23,216 nt of DNA from positions 1 to 23,216 of the forward strand of contig JBLHLB010000024.1 in NCBI GenBank assembly GCA_047618505.1, in the 5' to 3' direction. The notes under the pieces are model-generated. The model worked only from the letters and a program-made list of their open reading frames with translations. It ran no database searches and was not told the origin of the DNA. The translations under genes and the position numbers were made by a program. This document shows, one piece after another, positions 22,320 through 23,216 of the stretch (its first letter is position 1; each line of letters starts with the position of its first letter). The stretch comes from JBLHLB01 sp047618505. GTDB taxonomy: Bacteria; Planctomycetota; UBA1135; GCA-002686595.

Positions 22320-23216
22320 CTACAACCGATACGCCTCCGGCAACGGCTTCAGCGGGCGATTCAACCAGAGCGGGCGGCGCAACTTGCCCGTCGGTGGACG
22401 GGTCAGGGCCTTCCACTCTTCATAGACCTCGATCGACTTGTTCGTGTCGACGAAGACATCCGCATAGCGGTCGCCCTCATGGGCGGGCTCCACGCGCACC
22501 TTTTGGTGCCAGCACTGCATGCCGCTTGCGGGGTCCGGCTGAACGCCGAAGGTTAGGTTCTGGTTGACGCCGACTTCCTTCCACCAGACGCGCGAAGTGT
22601 CTGGATCGGATGAATCGTAGGAGCGTTCGGCATTCTTGGCGCGGAAGAGGAAAGTGCCTTCGCCGCGTTCGATATCGACCAGATCAGAACAGATCTTCTG
22701 CCCGCCGATGTCCTGGTAAAGACGCCAACGTCCGACGTGGTGACTGCATCCGACAACGCCGGGGTGGATACCCTCTGTCTCCCAGACGCGCACGACAAAG
22801 TAGCCGATGCTCGTGGAAACGCGGGCTAGTTCGCCGTTCGCAAGGCCCAGGGAACCGATGTCGCTGGGGTGGACCCAGAGCGGATTCGTGTGGGAGATTT
22901 CCTGGAGCCACTTGGCGTTGCCGGAACGTGTGTGGATCAAGGTCGGCAGGCGGAAGGTCGGCAGGAGACAACGCTCGCCCTTCTCTGTGTCTAGGTTGCC
23001 CCAGTGCACTTGGGAGCGGATGTAGCCGGGGATCGCCTGGTCATCGAAGCTCCACTCCGAGAGCGTCTTGGAGAAGAACTCGAGCTTCTTCGAGGGTGTC
23101 GGGAAGCCCTTCTTGCGGTCGCCGTTCTCCAGCTCGACGCCGTTCGCGTCGTCCTCTTCGTAACGCTTCTGGCCCGCGTAGGGCACGGAGTAGGCGCCGC
23201 GGCGACGCATGTACTC
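22320..23216 (-). CDS. Molybdopterin-dependent oxidoreductase, C-terminal part (gene runs off the window)
   Basis: The frame stays open to the window edge (two more codons before the Met at 23210), so about 299 C-terminal residues are visible. They match the end of a DMSO-reductase/formate-dehydrogenase family catalytic subunit. A linker with GFPTPSKKLEFFSKTLSEW is followed by the molydopterin-dinucleotide-binding domain. That domain opens LLPTFRLPTLIHTRSGNAKW, with NPLWVHPSDIGSLGLANGELARV as the cofactor-contacting core. A further conserved-looking segment, DPASGMQCWHQKVRV, comes near the end. Such enzymes carry Mo-bis-MGD and usually work with an iron-sulfur subunit and a membrane anchor; their genes would lie outside the window. 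The substrate cannot be told from this part. A hairpin 13 nt downstream marks the transcript end. Confidence 0.9.
   Translation of the reverse strand, partial: EYMRRRGAYSVPYAGQKRYEEDDANGVELENGDRKKGFPTPSKKLEFFSKTLSEWSFDDQAIPGYIRSQVHWGNLDTEKGERCLLPTFRLPTLIHTRSGNAKWLQEISHTNPLWVHPSDIGSLGLANGELARVSTSIGYFVVRVWETEGIHPGVVGCSHHVGRWRLYQDIGGQKICSDLVDIERGEGTFLFRAKNAERSYDSSDPDTSRVWWKEVGVNQNLTFGVQPDPASGMQCWHQKVRVEPAHEGDRYADVFVDTNKSIEVYEEWKALTRPPTGKLRRPLWLNRPLKPLPEAYRL

Noticed and set aside
1..23216. Search by eye for CRISPR repeats, tRNA genes, insertion sequences and phage genes
   Set aside because: No regularly spaced repeats, cloverleaf-like segment, transposase motif or phage protein was found; a covariance-model and IS database search would settle it.

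Overview
The window is GC-rich and densely coded. It reads as chromosome of a free-living Gram-negative bacterium with an elaborate cell envelope. Three predicted lipoproteins, a secreted TPR protein, an exported TPR-CHAT protein, a sulfatase-fold lipoprotein, an ECF sigma/anti-sigma pair and a type-3 prolyl-tRNA synthetase suggest Planctomycetota or a similar lineage (Acidobacteriota and myxobacteria are alternatives). This is inference from gene style only. Some genes have good Shine-Dalgarno sites and many have none. I see no tRNA, rRNA, CRISPR array, insertion sequence or phage gene.

Layout. Positions 67-1539 (+) hold proS, convergent with a secreted TPR protein (1566-3767, -); an 11-bp-arm hairpin covers both gene ends. 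Next come two divergent genes: a double zinc-ribbon membrane protein (-) and an SPFH/zinc-ribbon protein (+). They resemble Bacillus subtilis YdjG and YdjI, which help recruit PspA to stressed membranes. A perfect palindrome lies just before the SPFH gene. From 6754 to 17432 all genes are on +: a large lipoprotein (Ig-like domain, beta-helix, four-repeat beta domain), a DTW tRNA-modification enzyme with an unexplained C-terminal domain, an exported TPR-CHAT protein with intact His/Cys dyad, a 3' remnant of an S41 peptidase gene, a small lipoprotein, and a sulfatase-fold lipoprotein with Thr at the nucleophile site.

Positions 17433-18343 are a decay zone with the remains of a small lipocalin-like gene broken by in-frame TAG codons. 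From 18344 to the end everything is on the - strand. In transcription order the regulatory cluster is a 165-aa Cys-rich single-pass protein, an ECF sigma factor and a zinc-finger anti-sigma factor. Upstream of it is a membrane operon of a 42-aa single-pass protein, a His-containing multi-pass protein and a 116-aa four-helix membrane protein, joined by 4-bp overlaps. The window ends inside a molybdopterin oxidoreductase gene.

Most interesting points: a shared C-terminal tail (L-x-x-[LM]-[GS]-Y-x-G) on three otherwise unrelated envelope proteins; the YdjG/YdjI-like pair; the exported CHAT protein; the 42-aa protein and its operon; and the two pseudogenes, which lie in non-coding-looking gaps.
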